From: Bugula neritina
Lineage: Eukaryota; Bryozoa; Gymnolaemata; Cheilostomatida; Bugulidae
Direction of reading: 5' to 3'
Length of the DNA stretch: 64,000 nucleotides
Assembly: GCA_964035545.1 (NCBI GenBank)
Contig: OZ037767.1
Location: 6,162,207 to 6,226,206, forward strand
The notes beneath the pieces were generated by a model. It was not told the origin of the DNA and did not search any database. It saw only the letters and a program-made list of their open reading frames with translations. Shown here piece after piece: positions 51,301 through 62,300 of the stretch. A program made the translations under genes and the position numbers. The first letter of the stretch is position 1. Every line of letters starts with the position of its first letter.

Positions 51301-54300
51301 AATATTATCATTGTGCGTGTGTGTGTGTGTCCATGTGTGTGCACGTGTGGGTGTGTGTATGAAATATTATTGACCTTGATACGGAGCATGTTGTAAAGAA
51401 TTAGCTTGCAGTGTGGCGTTGACTAAGTACTACCAGACAATCCTAAACTAGAGTTGAGGACCTCTCCAGACTAAAGGAGCTTGATTCAGTATTGGTTTGG
51501 TGATAGAGAAAGCTTAGTTCTGTGAAGATAGATTTTCATATAGGCAGTTTTTTATATTAGCCTATTGTTATTTTATATTCTACATTTTATTCTGTAAATA
51601 AATGTATTTCTATATTGTTATATACAGAATGGTTTGTATGATTTTAGCCAGGAAACTGTTTTACTGCATGTCCTAGCTGGTCCAGTTCCACCGATTATTG
51701 CTTCTGTGCTGTAAATCCCACACTTCAGTACGCAAGAACTTGCCTTGAGGGAAGTAATACTGAGGGGTACTACTTAGATGGACCATTTACTTGTGAGCTT
51801 TTATTTAGTTTACCATCAACTGGGCTCATGAACACAAAACGATTGATTATGCATATTACCTCAATTGTATACATGTAATTTAATATTTGGTTTTGTTTTC
51901 TTAACTTTTATTCATTTTACTCAAATGTTCTATGAGTTTTGTTTTAATTGTTTGAGTGACTGGCTCTCTTGACATGAAGAATCACGGCAAAGGCTTTATA
52001 CTCTAGACTTAGAATAGAAAAAATATCATTTAAGCATTGTGTAATTAAATGAGACAAGCTGTAGCTCTATGAGAGAGCATATACTTAATTTGACATATTA
52101 TTTCTATTCTGGAAGATGTTTCGAAACAGCTAATATTGGCATTGTTGTAATATGACAGAGATCTACCACAGCTAACTAGTATATATGTACTATAAAGTAA
52201 GCTCTTTGATGTAGAAGGGCACATGTATTATTTAAGTATAAATAATTCATTAGTTGTATCTTTTAATGAAAGCCTTTGCTTTTCTGCATTGTATAGAATT
52301 CATTTTTCCGGTTTAGATAAAATGTAAATGTGTCAAAAATTGAAGAAAACTGCTATATTGACTGGGTGTGTGTATGCAATGCTTGTAGTTATATTATAAA
52401 ATATCTTGTTATTTAGTTTTTTGATTTACTAACTGATTAATGTTGAACTTTAACATTTACTTAATTTATTAACTTGAACAATGTTAGTTTTAGTGAGACA
52501 AAAATGAGCCCAGAAAAACTTGTGTGCTTAATTCTGGGGTTTTTTTCACTGCTTTTTTCTAATTTACTGTTGACTTTCTACTTGAACAAAGCATAGCTGA
52601 TTACAATCTATTCTTATAGGTTCGCCAGGTAGCATTGAGTCCTCCATCTCAAACAAAACATGTGAATGTCCAGAGATAGTGAAAGTAGATCAGTGTGATT
52701 GTCACTCAGGGTATGGGAGAATTGGTGAGGAATGTCATTACCACCATCCCAGACCTATTAATGGAGTCTGTTCAAAGAATAATGTGAACCCATATGTGTG
52801 TCGTGAAAAGTGTAGTAGGTAAGAAGTTTGAAGCATGCCTGCAACTGTGCAAGTTTATAGCAAGTGCAGTAGGTGAAGCAATGGGTACATCATTAGACAA
52901 CTTGACCTTTTTTGAATACAGTTGGCATGAAATATAGGCATCAGAAAAATCAGTTTTACAGGATATACAAATTAAAATAAAAACTTGTAAATAACCAAAG
53001 TCAAATAAAAATTGTAAATTCCACTTTATATGCTTAGGTAGAACTTAAGATTGCATAATTATAGATCTATTCATAGCAAAAAGTTCAAAGAAGATATTAG
53101 TTTAGTAGAATGGCAGCACTTGTTTGTATGATTTGAAGTTATATGAAACTAATACACTAGGCAATATTGAGAAGACAACACTTTCAAGGAATTACAACTT
53201 CAACATTAGAACATGTTCTAGTTATTCAGAATGGGAAAGCTGGAGTACATGTGCACCTTGTGGTATAGGTAATGAGAATGGTACATACACTAGAACTAGG
53301 AGTTGTGTACTCCCTGATGTGTTTGACTCTACAACTGACTACATGGAAAGTGAAGTCTGTACTACAAACCAGACTGTGACTAATGAATGCTCATGTGGTT
53401 ACATCTGGTCTGAATGGGGGTCATGTGACTGTAGCAGCAGCAAACAGCAGCGAAACAGGTGGGTTCAAGTTCCAAACAATCACTTGTTTGGTATTTTGAG
53501 AGTATTTATGTCCATAAATTTGTAAAGTATTCATGCCATTTTTATTTCGCGCAAAACTACTTTAATGTAAATTATCATCAGCTGGTACTATATCTGATTT
53601 GCAGTGAATTTTATGGGCTCTACACATTGCAACATTTTGTGCAGTTTTGACATTAAATTACAAAAATGATTTTATGAAACATTTTTAATGACTTGGTATA
53701 GTCTTTGGTCCTTAGCTTTACTGTGTTTACAAGTGCTGACCACTTCCACCCATTTGTAGATGCACAGCTAAGATTTCAGAAGTCAAACCAACTGCTGTGG
53801 TAACTTCAGCACGTACAGACAAAAATATGAATGAGAGTCTTGTAACCACCACTTCAGGTGTCTTTAACTTATCCTTTCTAACTGTGAACAGTTTTTTGAT
53901 CATAGCTAAGGTATTGGAGTGTATCAAATTGCTATTTCACTCTTTTAAGATAATTTCTTCACTTAATTTGTTAGCAATAGATGGATGGTGCTCAAAAATA
54001 TTTTTATTTTGAATTGATTCTAAAGTTTACTGTGGCTAATTCTTGGAGTTTTCATACAAGTAAGCGATGAAATATTTTTAAATAACTTACATAGAGTTAT
54101 CTCTCTTTATTACTGTGACTGGCTAAGCAGTTCTAACTATTTGTACTAAAAATAATTTACACGCACACACGCACGCACGCACGCACACACACAAGCGCAC
54201 ACGGACACCCACACGCATGCACGCACACACATGCATGCACGCACACACGCACTGATTAAGTTGCTTTTTTTTCAAGATACTGGTATAAAAGAAATAGTAA

Positions 54301-57300
54301 GAACTGATAAAAAAGATCTGATTGGTTCAACCACTGAGAGTGTCCACGCAGTGAAGTCAGAGTCCTTAGTAACAGAAGACCGTATGTTGTACAGTTACTT
54401 ATACTAATATTTTATTCTTTACTAAATTATACACTTAATATCATTTTATGCATGTTGAAAAATATAGTACTTAGTTAGTTGTATTTACTTTAATTGTTAT
54501 TTTCTTAGTGTCAAATTTTTGTTGTTGCTGCAAAGATTCAGATTTATCTTTCTAGTTGTTGACACGTTACAATACGTTGTCATGTTATACATGTGTTTAT
54601 CAAGTCAGTGCATATTATATTACAATACATATAATTATCTTATAGCCTCATGTTCATATATATTAAGATAATACATAGTAATGTAGTGTATTCACTTAGC
54701 CTTGTGTATATTATAATGTGTTACATGTTCTTTACTTAGCCTGGTGTATATCAGAGAAGGGGTGTGGAGAATACTGCCCTTATTATTCACTAAAATGGGA
54801 TGATTGGGAGAAATGTAACTGTCAACAGAATAGGAGGTTTCTAGACTGCCTATTTCCCTCCAATCCATCTGGAATAAGTTTAATTAACCCAACCTGTAAG
54901 GAGCCATTAGCAGAGTATAAGGATTGTAATGATCCAGGGTGTTACTCTGATTGGTCAGATTGGACCCAGTGTCCATGTGGAGTGTCACACAGTAGCAGGT
55001 GAGTGACATGGGATAACGGCTATATTTTAGTGCCATGCCTGAGGAAAGCTAGAGTAATATCACAGGAAACAGGTGACAGAAATGTTTATATTAAGCAAGC
55101 TTCAAACTTGTGGGGAAATTTTTGGTGCACATTGTAGGAGAAGATACTTATGTCTATATAATAGAATATTGCCCTATATGATGCATGTAGAATGGCTTCA
55201 TAGAGTATAGTCCTACAGTAGTAAGATGCAGGTTTGAAATAAAAGCACACTAAGACATCAGATTTTACATAATTTGCATTCTTAACTAGAAGTACTATTC
55301 ACATGTATTTCCTGAACTGATTACAGGACAAGAGAGTGTCTAGATGAGAAGTGTTCTCAACTAGTTGAAGAGAGTCAGGAGTGTCAGCTGAATGAGTTGA
55401 CATGCTGGTACCCTTGGAGCACCTGGTCTACCTGTCTAAGAGATGATAATAACTGTGGTAGAGGTGGTGTCAAAAACAGAACTAGAGTAGCTGATTGTTC
55501 CAGTACTCCTAACCTCTCTGATATTTGTAGTACTAAGTAAGTATGATGAATGAGTTATTCTATATGAGGGATACACACAATATAAGACAATCAAAGTATT
55601 AATGTCTCACTGAATTTTATCCAGAAATCAGACAGAGTTTAATGAGTCCTGCATAGCGTATACCTGTACTAAGTATGGTCAATGGGGAGAGTGGGATGAG
55701 TGGAACAGTGTCAAGTTATGTGGAAGATCAAACCAGACCAGGAATAGATACTGTGAATACAGGTATGGTTAGTATATATTTTACTTAGAGTGAGGCCATT
55801 CAATAAGGATTAAATGGCTTTCAAATATTTTAAGTAGTTTTCGTCAATTATTTACATGGCAGCAACATATATAAAGAATGAATCTGTACACTATCAACTC
55901 ATAAACATGGTTAAACAGCTACAGGACAGCAGAATCATGGAGCAAGTCAACCTGTGATGATGATTGTTGGCAATGTATTGTTGACGAATCAGAAAACAGG
56001 TGTACAACAGATAAGTGTAGAGAGAAGAGTTGTTACAGAGATGTGTGCACTAAGAGTTGTCTTATTAATGGGACTGTCCCTACTGAGTTTGATCTGACAT
56101 TCATGTGTGAAGGTTTGATGAAAGATATGTACTCTTATGCTAATGAAGTTATTATATAATTAAGTATTACCTTGTTAATAGAAGAGGTAATTAAATTGTG
56201 CAAAACCTAATGCAAAATGCTGCTGATTATATATGTACCATTCTAGGGGAATATATATGTTAATGAAATAGAGGTTGAAGCCTATAATAAGGATTTCCAA
56301 ATTTAGTTTTACAAAGTTCAGCTCAATAAAAATAGTTTGTTGAATTTTTGTCTTCTTCTAGGATAATGTGAACCTTAATTAATTATCATATCATACTTTT
56401 TATTGCAGAAACAGTTGATGGAGAGACAGAGTATGTTAAACGTGTTGGTAAAGGTAAAAGAGAAGTATCTTGTGGTAAGTTCATGGTACTTGGTTATTGA
56501 GTAGTGAATAGATGAACTAACGTATTAGGTTGTATTTTACAATAGAATACATCACCTAATTGTCTGTTAGTCCACCTGATCATTACAATGAGAATGTTCT
56601 GGAATACAAGACTATCTAGTTTGCATGTGAAACTCTGTTATACTCAACAGGAAGTGGCAACACATGGACAGACTGGACGTCTTGTGGTATTACTTGTGGT
56701 AACCAATGGGGTAAGAGATACAGATCTCAGAAATGTGATCTCACCGAAGATGAACAGATATCTGAACTGTGTAAGGATGTCTACTTTCTACAAGTTGAAC
56801 CTGAGTGGTGTTTTGGAGAAGGCAAATGTCCAGGTATGTTATTTACTATAGGTTTTTTTTGCTCTATGTATATTCTCTCTGATAGAAAGGTGAGAGTGTA
56901 GAGTGCTCTGTTCAAGTGGAACATTTTAAGTTATGGGACTTCAATGGTGTATGCCTACTGCGCACTTATTTATGAGCCACTAACAACAGATTTTGAATAG
57001 TTTTAAGTGAACTTTTTAATCTTTTCATTGATAAAATTTCATCAAATGCTACTGAAACGGGCTGCTGTGGTCGGAGTTCATAACTAGACATAAATTAGAA
57101 ACTTAACTGTTTAAACTCACATATACGTATGTTGAAATTAAAATTATGTTCAAGAGCCCATGTCAAAATATTTTTGGATCAATTCATTAATGTTTGGCAA
57201 CATTTCGAGTAACGTTTATCAAACTAAAATCCTGTGCCCTTCGATGAGAAACACGGCTGATATTGACTGCAGATATGACTTTGTAATACCTGGAAATTAA

Positions 57301-58145
57301 GTACCACTCTCCTCTTACTTTATTACACATATTTTTGGCAACGAATAATTCAAATTTTAATTTGATATTAACTCCTTTAGATATACGAAAATAATTTTGT
57401 CACCTATAAAGGCTTTAGAAGAGCCTTGAAATATCTTTCTGAACAAAATCAATTTTGCTGACAATGCAGGTTTTTCCTAATGCTGTCGATATATTTTAGA
57501 TAATAAAGTTGTACCTTCATTGATACCAGAAGAGGAAAAGAAAGCTGAACTGCCTCCTATGGAATATAAATCTGCACCAGCCATCTCAGCCACCATCTTC
57601 TTTGTCTCTCTTGGTGTCATCCTGTTCTTTGTGGCTCTCGACGTGCCTTTCTTGTTTTTGTAAGTAAAATTTAGTTTCCTCCAAACAACTCACTCTGGCA
57701 TTTTAGCAGATAAGTGATCAAATATTTATCGCTGTCCACTTTTCTGTTACCCAAGTCACAGGGGTTTCATCAGAGATACGTGCCTTATGATGCAGAGTAA
57801 CTGTAGAAATAGCAGCTCTAAAACAAACTAATTTAATGCCAGGTTTTAATTCTGTAATTCTATAATTTCTCTTCAAGTTGTCTATTTGAACCTAATAATT
57901 TATAATATAGTAGGATATAATATAATGTCAATTATGTCATATACTACTTTATGCAATGCAACAGCATGCATATAATATAATTTGATGCAATAAAATATAA
58001 CATAATATAATAAAGCAAAATAATACAATATAATATAGTAATATGATTTTTACACTGTTTTTGGTTTCTTTCATATTCCAGGGAAATAAAGGCTCGGCTT
58101 GTTGAAAACTTTAGGCACATTTTCTGTCGAAGCGCGAGGAACTAA
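30305..58145 (+). CDS. Giant TSR-containing type I membrane protein, 41 exons
   Basis: Predicted 2,331 aa, with phases agreeing at every junction. Exons: 30305-30372, 31488-31713, 33963-34095, 34460-34638, 36257-36440, 36561-36753, 36939-37039, 37494-37648, 38457-38601, 39022-39225, 39620-39883, 40277-40406, 40765-40958, 41480-41647, 42011-42091, 43081-43265, 43417-43488, 43957-44123, 44735-44908, 45196-45311, 45798-46082, 46865-47073, 47356-47541, 47891-48031, 48664-48842, 49172-49337, 50108-50154, 50689-51262, 51648-51792, 52620-52818, 53210-53458, 53760-53857, 54277-54381, 54740-54998, 55327-55536, 55625-55762, 55919-56112, 56409-56474, 56651-56833, 57500-57659, 58082-58145. Layout: signal peptide (1-23), unassigned Cys-containing region (24-1140) with a PAN-like module (about 661-725), Cys-rich region (1142-1450), Thr-rich stalk (about 1465-1620), TSP1-like modules (about 1760-2257), helix (about 2285-2311), 20-residue tail. 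I do not know an orthologue. Least certain are the exon 11 end and the GC donor of exon 16. Confidence 0.85.
31137..31462. mobile_element. hAT MITE (326 bp) with 8-bp target duplication
   Basis: Starts CAGGGCTGTCC and ends GGATACTCCTG, which are imperfect hAT-type inverted ends. It carries the GGCTGGATGTGGCCC and GTGGCCCTCA blocks shared with the larger element at 31827. It is flanked by an exact 8-bp duplication, GTTTAGTA, at 31129-31136 and 31463-31470. It has no coding capacity. Its right end lies only 25 bp before exon 2 of the giant receptor gene. Confidence 0.88.
31827..33525. mobile_element. Non-autonomous hAT element (1.7 kb) with 8-bp target duplication
   Basis: The left end CAGGGCTGTCCAAC and the right end GTTGGACACCCCTG are inverted repeats with one mismatch in 14. 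Flanks show an exact 8-bp duplication, GTCTAGAA, at 31819-31826 and 33526-33533, diagnostic of hAT insertion. The interior is AT-rich without a transposase ORF. It lies in intron 2 of the giant receptor gene. Confidence 0.92.
35371..35532. repeat. 160-bp inverted-end interspersed repeat, copy A
   Basis: Starts AGGAGCAGTAGAGAG and ends TCTATTACTGCACCT, so the ends are inverted repeats. The body is shared with 62049-62206: GTTCTCTAATTC, TTTTGGTTTGGG, GAACATAACTT, GCTACATTTCTAATCTAG and ACACAGGCTTTT-like words in the same order. A MITE is likely. Located in intron 4 of the receptor gene. Confidence 0.75.
35686..35828. repeat. Minisatellite, 32-bp unit
   Basis: About 4.5 copies of a 32-bp unit made of two diverged 16-bp halves, TCAACAACTGGACTTG and TCAACAGTTGAACTTG. 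Within intron 4 of the receptor gene. Not a CRISPR, because there are no unique spacers. Confidence 0.9.
38206..38378 (+). repeat. tRNA-derived SINE copy 4
   Basis: GCAGCTGTAGTGTAGTGATT head, GCATCCAGTCATAATTGCTC body and a CTCACAGGGATAGCAGCTAT tail, in receptor intron 8. Confidence 0.8.
38723..38951. repeat. Direct duplication of about 95 bp
   Basis: Two diverged direct copies, about 134 bp apart, share CAGCTTTTGTTG, GACTCCTAAAATGG, and CAATTTATTATTTATATAC then AATATT. They lie in receptor intron 9, and the ORF spanning them is an artefact. Confidence 0.8.
40765..40958 (+). CDS. Exon 13: PAN/Apple-like module of the giant receptor
   Basis: The exon encodes the pattern N-S-T-L-L-E-C-G-M-L-C-L, then C-I-Y-F, then Y-Y-S-G-S-S-C-S-L-F. 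This is the Cys spacing of a PAN/Apple domain core: helix with C-x3-C, then a C-x-x-F strand, then C-x-L. PAN domains bind protein or carbohydrate ligands. Only the central part is clear, so the edges in exons 12 and 14 are inferred. Confidence 0.6.
43081..43265 (+). CDS. Exon 16 of the giant receptor, GC-AG intron donor
   Basis: The exon starts after TTATATTCAG and reads through SGQDQLAAAVVDD and ends SASDGDE. Phase 0 into the next exon (ERNGVVVNLG) is obtained only with GAG/GCATGT as the donor. That gives a GC-AG intron of 151 bp, 43266-43416. A nearby GTACAC would give phase 1, which breaks the frame. Confidence 0.6.
44209..44414 (+). repeat. tRNA-derived SINE copy 5
   Basis: GCAGCCGCAGTCTAGAAGTT head, GAGCGCTGGCCTAG, GTTCAATC at the B-box position, GCATTCAGTCATAATTGCTT body and GGGGTTTCTCTAAGGAG tail, in receptor intron 18. 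Confidence 0.8.
46277..46622. mobile_element. 346-bp MITE with about 80-bp terminal inverted repeats
   Basis: The left end AGCCTAGGGCCACACTGTGC and the right end GCACAGTGTAGCCCTAGGCT are inverted. Complementarity continues through TATTTTCGCATGCGAA and AGCAAAGGTGTCCACTGTA. The interior has an inverted AGTGCGAATG/CATTCGCACTT-like motif. Non-coding, in receptor intron 21; no target duplication is certain. Confidence 0.85.
47664..47747. repeat. 84-bp hairpin inverted repeat, copy B
   Basis: AGTCACTGATTGCAGTAGTT pairs with AACTACTGCACTCAGTGACT, and CGAGTTTGAA with TTCCAAACTTG. It is related to the hairpin at 26011-26160. Located in receptor intron 23. Confidence 0.75.
48185..48650. repeat. Minisatellite (GACACTCATGTGACAGTG)n
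   Basis: About 25 variant units of roughly 15-18 bp built from GACACTCATGTGACAGT, GCTGTGACACT and GTTCT. Ends 13 bp before exon 25 of the receptor gene, so it spans the branch-point region of that intron. Confidence 0.9.
49009..49062. repeat. (GT)n-rich tract
   Basis: Interrupted TG repeats (GTGTGTGGTGCGTATGTGTG and similar) in receptor intron 25. A comparable CA/GCAC tract lies at about 54162-54252 in intron 32. Confidence 0.8.
50689..51262 (+). CDS. Exon 28: Thr-rich mucin-like stalk
   Basis: The largest exon (574 nt). After a Cys-containing start (SSCNENPEWLRVDKCHE) it encodes about 150 residues dominated by Thr, with Ser, Pro and Ala, and several N-x-T/S sites. Then DAYLACNCVDGTIHEV returns to Cys-containing sequence. 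The composition predicts dense O-glycosylation, an extended spacer lifting the N-terminal half away from the TSR region. At DNA level it is an imperfect (ACT)n repeat, so length polymorphism is likely. Confidence 0.85.
53210..56833 (+). CDS. Exons 31-39: thrombospondin type-1-like modules
   Basis: Repeated W-x-x-W-x-x-C signatures mark about seven TSR-like modules: SEWESWSTC and WSEWGSC (exon 31), KWDDWEKC and SDWSDWTQC (exon 34), WYPWSTWSTC (exon 35), YGQWGEWDEW (exon 36) and WTDWTSCGITCG (exon 39). Downstream R-x-R and Cys residues (TRTRSC, NRTRVADC, KRYRSQKC) fit the stacked Trp/Arg core. WxxW sites are candidates for C-mannosylation. Exons 32-33 are a low-complexity linker. Exon 38 has a basic stretch KRVGKGKRE. 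TSRs usually bind glycosaminoglycans or matrix and guidance proteins. Confidence 0.85.
57500..57659 (+). CDS. Exon 40: transmembrane helix of the giant receptor
   Basis: After an acidic juxtamembrane stretch (PEEEKKAELPPMEY) the exon encodes a 25-residue hydrophobic segment (AISATIFFVSLGVILFF, then VALDVPFLFL). The last exon (58082-58145) adds EIKARLVENF and a basic end, then TAA. This gives a single-pass type I topology with a tail too short for an enzyme domain. Confidence 0.88.
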
Positions 58146-59391
58146 GATTGGAATGGCATAAACCTCATAGGGATTGTATGTCTACCCACCCAAAAACTCT
58201 CACTTAGTTTTTATATTTATTTATATGTATATTAAATACTTTTATAAGATTATTTTTTTAATTTGATCCTTAAATTACCTGCTCTGATTTCCATGTTTAT
58301 ATAACAAATCAAATTGCTATATTTTTATTTGCAAATGCTTTAAATGATTATTTTGCCCTTTAAGCATGTACACTTAGTACACATGTTTAACTTTCTAATG
58401 ATTTAGTGTATATGTGTATTTTCTCTAAGTTTATTAAACTGTGCCATGACCTTAATGATTTTGTTTCTTTTGTGCTTGAACCTTGAGTTAGTGCTGTCCA
58501 TATGCTGCGCTTTGAAAGAATCCCCAAAAGGTTTGTCAGCCATACAAGTCAGCATATTGCAAAATGTTCTTTTGGTGATAAAATTAATGCAACTCTGATT
58601 CACAGAATATAAATATATGTAAATAAGTTAATAAAGATAGAAAAATAAAAAAACAAAAGTGAAATGAGCCACAAACAAAGGAATTCTAAAAGCAACCACA
58701 CAAACTAGATGGATTCATGATTTTCTTGAAACAGATATGTACATATTAACCTGCTTATTATTGAAAAACATTTACACTGCTTTTGTTTAGCTCTAATGGG
58801 AATAAACACCAGTTATAAAGTAGATTCAAAGTGTGGCTGATTGTTCTATCTCAATCTGCTGCACTGGGTGTCTTGCTGTAGCATGAAGACTCTATTGATT
58901 ACAGCTTTTAATGAACGTCTTTTCATCTTTGTTATAAGAGAAGTGGCAAATATTTTAAAGTTGATTGCAATTTTATGCATCAATAATATAGATATCAAAT
59001 TCTTTTATATGCTTTTCATTTGCAACTCAAACATTTAAATAGACTGTCAATAGCAACAAACAATGATTCCCAATATGATTAATTGAAGCTAGTCATGCTG
59101 AACAAGAATAAACTTCTATAATGAAAATTTGAAATTTACTCAAGTAGAATACATTTAGGCAGCATAAAAGACGGCAGCAATATATTATTACACTAGTTAT
59201 AACTGAAGCACACCTGGTCAGTTAGAGTAAATACTGCATATCAACTTTGCTACATTTAGTAAGCATGTGCAGCTTACTGTGGAGCAGTTGCTGCAACATT
59301 AAGGAACTGCGTGCAACTAAGTAACTATTTAGAAAAGTGTAAAAATAAACTTAGTTTTAGTTAAACTAAAGTTCGACATTCATTGAGGATG
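58146..59391. other. Spacer between receptor and kelch genes
   Basis: About 1.25 kb of AT-rich DNA expected to contain the receptor 3' UTR and the kelch-gene promoter. No coding exon or repeat was recognised. In-frame stop TGA 59383-59385 lies just upstream of the kelch start codon. Confidence 0.5.
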
Positions 59392-62300
59392 TATGCAAAG
59401 GCGGTACTAGAAAAGAGAGAAAGATCTCAATATGTGAATGGCTCTAAGATTGAGCTAGCTTTAACACCTATACACAAGGTAAGGGTAACTGTAACATAGT
59501 TGAAGCTTCATACCAATTTTCTTTTGCAGATTTTTTATTTCCTTTCGCAAAGAGTATTACTAAGTCTGTGCATGCTGAACAGAGTTTCCAAGTCTTCAAA
59601 TATTACGTACATAGTACGATGTAATCAGAAACTAGAAAGTTTATGTTTAGATCTTCTGTCAAACTATTAAAGCAAGGGCTACCATTGTAACTATATGTTC
59701 TTTTTAGTCTGGCAGTGTGCTTGAAAGCACATTATGATATTACTGGTTATTATCATGATTACCTATGTAACTATTACTGATAGCTAATTATTATCTGTTG
59801 TCTATAGTTTCTATAATACAGTTGCAGTAATATCTTTTAGCTTTTCATACCACTTTTAATTAGAGATGCTATTATACTAGCTGTAGATGGTATCATCAAA
59901 TATATTGCTAGAAAAATGCCATTTATGACAGTGTATAGCATTTTGAAGTTGCTACTAGCAGTAACTGAATGAAGTCACAGATATGGTCTAGACTCTAGGG
60001 TCTAGGGGTTAGAGTGCTGGCCTGGTAAACACAAGGTCAGTGGTTCAAATCCCAGTAAAGACCATTGGTGATGTTAGGAAGAGCATTCAATCATACTTGC
60101 TCCTTTGTCACAACAGGAGTTTTCAAGCAGCACAGGCACATGCAAACATTAAAAGTCTTCTAATTAACATGAACAGAAATTCTCACTGAAATTTGAAAGC
60201 TAGTACAATCAGATGCCCTGAAAAAAATGTTTAGGTTATTTTAGAAGTTATAAATATAGTCAATTTGTAATTTATTAACACATACATTTAATATATTCAA
60301 TTTCAGAAGCTAGAAATAAAAATTCATATTGGGTTGTATTTTTTTCATGTACTTTGCACCAGATTTTGAGCGTATATAACTAAGCATTATTGATTTAAAT
60401 AGAAATAATTATCAAATTTATAGTACTGTTTACTATAATACTACATACGTGTGTCTGTATTACATAACTTGAAACTGTAGATGTATGCTAAAGTGGAAGA
60501 GGTTGAGGTAAACCAGGAGCAGAGAGTTGTAATATTTGACAAGACAGGTAAAGGTTCAGCCCGTATCCATCGTCTAAAAACAGATCCTTTGACGTTTCAC
60601 CAACAAGAATGTGACCATTTAGCCAATAAAATGCTGCAGGGTGTTCGTGACTTTGCGCTGACTGCAGAAGGCAACTTGGTTTACATAAGCGGAGGATTTG
60701 ACATCAACACAGGCAAATCAATTAACGATCTCATCGTGTGAGTATGTAAACTGAGATAACATGTTGATTATTTGATTGAGTTCAACAAACATCAGATACT
60801 ATTTATACATTGTAAATATTGTATTACAACAAGCTGGTTGTGTCAAAAGTCACTTTGCATAAACATTAAGCTGAAACAAATCCTAGATACTGTATAAATA
60901 CAATACAAATACTGAACTTGCAGTATAAATTGGGCTTTAATTTTATTGCTGTAGCAATGCACCTTCTGACGCACATCTCCGTTTGAGTTATTATTTTACA
61001 AATGAATTCTAGAGTGAATTATTCTTGTCCTTAAAAGTAGATCTAGCCAGCATAAACAGGAAAATAATCATGGTTTGACAAGGTTTAAAGCACCTATCTT
61101 AACCTATCGACTTATTTTCCGGCCAGAACAGCCTCTTTCTAATTACTATATTATTGTGATTAGGGTATACTATTTAGAAGTGTCTTCTATTATTTAAGGT
61201 TTAATGGTGAAAGAAGAGAATGGAAAACACTTTCCAACATGGCAAAGGCTAGATGCAATCACACCATGGTGTTGTGGAAAGGAGGACTGCTTGTGGCAGG
61301 TATGCTGAGTTGGGGATTGGTTATAACCAAATATGATATGCATAGATCTTATCAAGATGTAAGCATTTAGTTTTGTTATGTTGGTTTTTGACATCAAACA
61401 TAGAAAGCGCTAAAAAAGAGGTTAGTGCAGTAATCTAAAACTTATGAAACATGTGTGTTTTAAATGAAAAAAGAGTCAAAAATTTCAAAATGTATCACAA
61501 ACTCCATAAGAACAATGAAAAAAACTAATCAAATTTCGCTTTTACTTCGAAATAAGAATGATACTCAACATTTAGCAAAAACTATGTTGGAAAGTATAAT
61601 ACAGCTTATTGGCAAATATAAACTCCCTCAAAATCATAAAAACATTAGTTAAACTACACCACATGATTATTTTTAAATCCTTTAAATATTTCTACTCCTC
61701 AGTCAGGAAACTGTAAATAATCTACATCAGAAACAGCTTCTTACATATCAAAGCCTAGTTTTTATCTTTAGGGGGTGAAACCAATGCTAAAGTAAAGTTG
61801 ACAACAACATGCGAGTATTATGACATACAGTCTGACAGTTGGAAAGCCTTTGATGTTTTACCAGACCCAAGGAGTTGTCATTCCTGTGTGGTACACAACA
61901 ACAGTGTCTACATATCTGGTGGTTATGATAAAATGCAAGTTCCACAGAACAACTTATGGTATGTCAACTTTATTATGCTGTATGTGCAATCTCTTGTTCT
62001 ATGTAACCTTAAACAAATAATGTTGCTAGCATAGATGTGTCAAACTTTAGGTGCAGTAGTAGAGGCATTGGGATGGCCTAAGTTCTTTGATTTCCTTAAT
62101 AAATTTTGGTTTGGGGCACGCATTAAAATTTATGCAAGAACATAACTTTTTGCTACATTTCTAATTTAGAACACAGGCTTTTCTCAATTTCTTCTTTACT
62201 GCACCTCTGCATCTATACAAATGGCCTCCCTACTTCATATACCTCTATAATATACAGGTATAGCCTATCTATTTGTAATGATCTATGCTAATAGCTTCTT

